A stretch of 34,236 nucleotides of DNA, from the NCBI RefSeq assembly GCF_007713715.1, contig NZ_VJWX01000017.1, positions 1-34,236 on the forward strand. Reading direction: 5' to 3'. The translations under genes were made by a program, and so were the position numbers. Shown here piece by piece: positions 31,633 to 34,236 of the stretch. Numbering within the stretch: the stretch's first letter is position 1; each line of letters begins with the position of its first letter. Source of the DNA: Amycolatopsis rhizosphaerae. Its GTDB lineage: Bacteria; Actinomycetota; Actinomycetes; Mycobacteriales; Pseudonocardiaceae. The notes beneath the pieces are model-generated. The model did no database searches, was not told the origin of the DNA, and was given only the letters and a program-made list of their open reading frames with translations.

Positions 31633-33177
31633 TCAGTTCCCTCGGCTGAACAGGGCGAGCATGCGGCGTGTCACCGCGAAGCCACCGAAGATGTTGATGG
31701 AGGCGAGCAGGACGGCGACGGCGCCGAGCGACTGCATGAGGTGGTCGGGGTGCCACACCTTCAGCAGCGCACCCACGACGACGACGCCGGAAATGGCGTT
31801 GGTGACGCTCATCAGCGGGGTGTGCAGTGCGTGATGGACCTTGCCGATCACGTAGTAGCCGATGACGATCGCGAGCATCAGCACGGTGAAGTGCTGCGGC
31901 AGCGGGGCCGGGGCGAAGGCGACGATCAGGCCGAAGGCGAGGATGCCGGCCAGGCTCAGGCCGAGCTTGGTGACGGCGCTCAGGGGCGCCTTCTCCTCCT
32001 TGGCGGGTACGTCGGCAGCCGGCCCCGTGCTGCCGGCGGCGGGCGCCGCCGAGACCTGCACGGGCGGCGGTGGCCACAGCTTCTCTCCGTCCCTGACCAC
32101 GGTGATGCCGCGCTGGACGACGTCGTCGAGGTCGAGGACGACCTTCCCGTCCTTGCCCGGAGTGAGCAGCTTCATCAGGTTGACCAGGTTGGTCCCGTAC
32201 AGCTGCGACGCCTGGGTGGGCAGGCGGCCGGCGAGGTCGGTGTAACCGAGGATGATCACGCCGTTGCCGGTGACGATCCGCTGCCCGGGGACGCTGCCCT
32301 CGACGTTGCCGCCCGTGCCTGCGGCCATGTCGACGATCACCGAGCCCGGCTTCATGCTCGCCACGTCGGCGGCCGTGATCAGCCGCGGCGCCGGGCGCCC
32401 CGGGATCAGCGCGGTGGTGATGACGATGTCGACGTCCGCGGCCTGGTCGGAGTAGAGCTTCGCGGCGGCCTCGTTGTAGAGGTCCGAGGTGGCCTTCGCG
32501 TAGCCGTCGGACGACTGCTGTGTCTCCTCCTGGACCGCTACCGGGAGGTAGTCGCCGCCCAGTGACTTCACCTGATCGGCCACCTCCGGGCGCGGGTCGG
32601 TCGCACGCACGATCGCACCCAGCGACGAGGCCGCGCCGATCGCGGCCAGGCCCGCCACCCCCGCCCCCGCGACGAGCACCTTCGCCGGCGGTACCTTGCC
32701 CGCGGCGGTCACCTGGCCGGTGAAGAAGCGGCCGAACTCGTGGGCCGCCTCGATCACCGCGCGGTAGCCGGCGATGTTGGCCATGGACGAGAGCACATCG
32801 AGCGACTGGGCGCGGCTGATGCGCGGCACCGCGTCCATCGCCAGCACCGTGATCGGCCGCGCCGCGAGTGCGTCGACCAGCTGGGGGTTGAGGGCCGGTG
32901 CGAGTGTGGAGACCAGTGTGGCGCCGTCCTTCGGCTTGCCCACCTCGCCCGGTGACGGGCCGTTGACCCGGAAGACGATGTCGGCGCCCCACGCCTCCTC
33001 GCCCGTGCCGATCCGTGCCCCGGCCTCCCCGTACGACTCGTCGGCGAAGGCGGAGAGTGCCCCGGCCCCTGCCTCGATCACCACGTCGTATCCGAGCCCG
33101 GTCAGCTGCTTGACGGTCGCCGGTGTCGCGGCGACACGCGTCTCCCCTGCGGGCTCGCAAGGGACTCCAATGCGCAT
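31633..33177 (-). CDS. pntA: NAD(P) transhydrogenase subunit alpha
   Basis: A 514-residue alpha subunit in the fused (E. coli-like) form: NAD-binding domain I ([19 protein letters not shown] at the start, [22 protein letters not shown] in the middle, [10 protein letters not shown]) and three to four membrane helices at the C-terminus ([60 protein letters not shown]). An Ala/Pro-rich linker of about 35 residues separates the halves. ATG 33177 follows GGAG; an upstream in-frame start at 33231 would cross a hairpin. Confidence 0.97.
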   Translation of the reverse strand: MRIGVPCEPAGETRVAATPATVKQLTGLGYDVVIEAGAGALSAFADESYGEAGARIGTGEEAWGADIVFRVNGPSPGEVGKPKDGATLVSTLAPALNPQLVDALAARPITVLAMDAVPRISRAQSLDVLSSMANIAGYRAVIEAAHEFGRFFTGQVTAAGKVPPAKVLVAGAGVAGLAAIGAASSLGAIVRATDPRPEVADQVKSLGGDYLPVAVQEETQQSSDGYAKATSDLYNEAAAKLYSDQAADVDIVITTALIPGRPAPRLITAADVASMKPGSVIVDMAAGTGGNVEGSVPGQRIVTGNGVIILGYTDLAGRLPTQASQLYGTNLVNLMKLLTPGKDGKVVLDLDDVVQRGITVVRDGEKLWPPPPVQVSAAPAAGSTGPAADVPAKEEKAPLSAVTKLGLSLAGILAFGLIVAFAPAPLPQHFTVLMLAIVIGYYVIGKVHHALHTPLMSVTNAISGVVVVGALLKVWHPDHLMQSLGAVAVLLASINIFGGFAVTRRMLALFSRGN

Positions 33178-33202
33178 GGGAATACTCCAGTTTCGTTTCG
33201 GA

Positions 33203-33246
33203 GGCGCCTCCGAGCCGAGCGGTGCGGCCATCGGCTCGGAGGCGCC
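33203..33246 (-). terminator. 16-base perfect stem-loop between esterase and pntA
   Basis: GGCGCCTCCGAGCCGA (33203-33218) and TCGGCTCGGAGGCGCC (33231-33246) are exact inverted copies around a 12-base loop. It follows the minus-strand esterase and lies 25 bases upstream of the pntA start, so it should isolate the two. No T-run follows on the minus strand. The left arm itself contains the palindrome CGGAGGCGCCTCCG (33200-33213), so alternative folding is possible. Confidence 0.8.
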
Positions 33247-33287
33247 GGTGGGATGCCGGACAGGAGGCCCGCCGTCAGACCTGCGTG

Positions 33288-34217
33288 TTACGGGGCAGCC
33301 GGGGCCTTTGTGAGGTGCCGGGCGAGGTAGTTGTTCCAGGTGTGCCGGAAGCTCTCCGCGAGCTGGGACTGCGGGGCGAACAGGTCGAAGGCGTGGTAAG
33401 CGCCGGGATAGAGGTGCAGCTCGACGGGGACGCCGTGGGTACGCAGGCGCGTGGCGTAGTCGAGGCTCTCGTCGCGGAAGACGTCGAGTTCACCGACGCC
33501 GATGAAGGTCGGAGGCAAGCCGGCGAGGTCGGCCGCCCGGGAGGCGGCGCAGTAGGGCGTGATGTCCTCGGTGCCGGCGCGGTCGCCGAGGATCGCTTGC
33601 CAGGCAAGGAGGTTGGTCGCGCGGTCCCAGATGCCGATGTCGGTGATCTCCCGGCTCGAGTCGGTCGTGTTGCGGTCGTCGAGCATCGGGTACATCAGCA
33701 GCTGGAACAGGGGGGTCACCGCGCCGCGGTCGCGGATCAGCAGGGCGGTGGTGGCGGCGATGCCTCCGCCTCCGCTCTGGCCGGCCAGCCCGATCCGGGT
33801 GGGGTCCAGGCCGAGATCGGTGGCGTGGTCGCTGATCCACCGGTAGGCGGTGTATCCGTCCTCGGCGGCGCCGGGCGCGGGGGTTTCCGGTGCCAGGCGG
33901 TAGTCGACGGCGGCGACGGCGCAGCCGAGTGCCGCGGACAGCTGCTTGAGCCAGGGGACGTCCTGGGCGGCGAAGCCGAGCACCTGCCCACCGCCGTGGA
34001 ACCACATGATGACCGGCAGCGCCCCGGGCGCGTTCTGCGGACGCAGCAGGAGGATCGGGACGTCGGGGGCTTCGGCGCGCGGCACGCGGATCTCGTGGGC
34101 GGTGACGGTGGGCTCGTCGGGGATGGTGCCGGCGATGGATTCGGCGAGCGCGCGGACGGCTTGGCGTGTGGCGGGGACGTCGGTCAGGTCGAAGATGCCG
34201 TTCGGGCCGATCGGCAT
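33288..34217 (-). CDS. HSL-family alpha/beta hydrolase (esterase), 5' end uncertain
   Basis: At least 309 residues of a hormone-sensitive-lipase-type esterase: oxyanion HGGG (74-77), nucleophile elbow GQSGGG (Ser148), Asp245 in GELDVFRDE and His275 in GAYHAFDLF, with YRLAPE as the family signature. ATG 34217 is the first start in the window, but the frame stays open to the window edge with no clear ribosome site, so the true start may lie outside. It probably hydrolyses short acyl esters. No link to the peptide cluster is apparent. Confidence 0.9.
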   Translation of the reverse strand: MPIGPNGIFDLTDVPATRQAVRALAESIAGTIPDEPTVTAHEIRVPRAEAPDVPILLLRPQNAPGALPVIMWFHGGGQVLGFAAQDVPWLKQLSAALGCAVAAVDYRLAPETPAPGAAEDGYTAYRWISDHATDLGLDPTRIGLAGQSGGGGIAATTALLIRDRGAVTPLFQLLMYPMLDDRNTTDSSREITDIGIWDRATNLLAWQAILGDRAGTEDITPYCAASRAADLAGLPPTFIGVGELDVFRDESLDYATRLRTHGVPVELHLYPGAYHAFDLFAPQSQLAESFRHTWNNYLARHLTKAPAAP

Positions 34218-34236
34218 GGCCTGGAGTGCTGTGGCG

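Noticed and set aside
30003-32565. Long + strand open frames opposite pntB and pntA
   Set aside because: Asp/Gly/Arg/Gln-rich mirror frames of two unmistakable transhydrogenase genes.
1-34236. tRNA, rRNA, insertion sequence or phage attachment site
   Set aside because: No cloverleaf-like stretch, transposase motif or terminal inverted repeat was noticed anywhere. A covariance-model search would settle the RNA genes.

Overview
The window is high-GC actinomycete DNA. Codons end mostly in G or C, GTG starts are common, and many gene ends overlap as ATGA or GTGA. The gene content (NRPS, MbtH proteins, PadR and MmyB-type regulators, a proton-translocating transhydrogenase) fits a Pseudonocardiaceae-like (Amycolatopsis-type) organism, but the genus is an inference. 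Most of the window, about 1 to 25 kb, reads as one side of a nonribosomal-peptide gene cluster. The right end returns to general metabolism.

Left part (1-5125, + strand): the 3' end of an NRPS (end of an adenylation domain, carrier protein, thioesterase), then tryptophan 2,3-dioxygenase, an MbtH protein, a small unknown protein, an SbnB-type dehydrogenase and a type II thioesterase. Middle (5068-10631): a transport/regulatory block with a DUF2236 oxygenase-like protein, a membrane protein and an ABC exporter on the minus strand, divergent from padR and two membrane-protein genes; two matched palindromes lie in the divergent promoter. Then a tightly overlapping minus-strand operon (13475-10635): a second MbtH, a kynurenine-formamidase-like hydrolase and a second ABC exporter.

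From 13904 rightwards on the + strand: a small unknown gene and an SbnA-type synthase, which together with SbnB should make L-2,3-diaminopropionate. The dioxygenase and formamidase should make kynurenine. The cluster therefore appears to supply two non-proteinogenic residues, Dap and Kyn, to the peptide synthetase. Next comes a run of eleven + strand genes (15642-24913): HAD phosphatase, AfsA-like hotdog protein, P450, two proteins I cannot assign, KASIII, MDR reductase, ACP, a second KASIII and two SDRs. KASIII plus ACP would supply the beta-ketoacyl-ACP that AfsA-type enzymes use, so this looks like a self-contained acyl or butenolide-type pathway. It is the most interesting part of the window.

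Right flank: a secreted beta-propeller-like protein, an XRE/MmyB-type regulator divergent from an MFS exporter and an isochorismatase-fold protein lacking the nucleophilic Cys, a SnoaL-like protein, two head-to-head fragments resembling a broken tetR gene, pntB-pntA and an HSL-family esterase at the window edge. Three long perfect stem-loops (near 26.05, 29.2 and 33.2 kb) separate these units. No rRNA, tRNA, CRISPR array, transposase or phage gene was seen.
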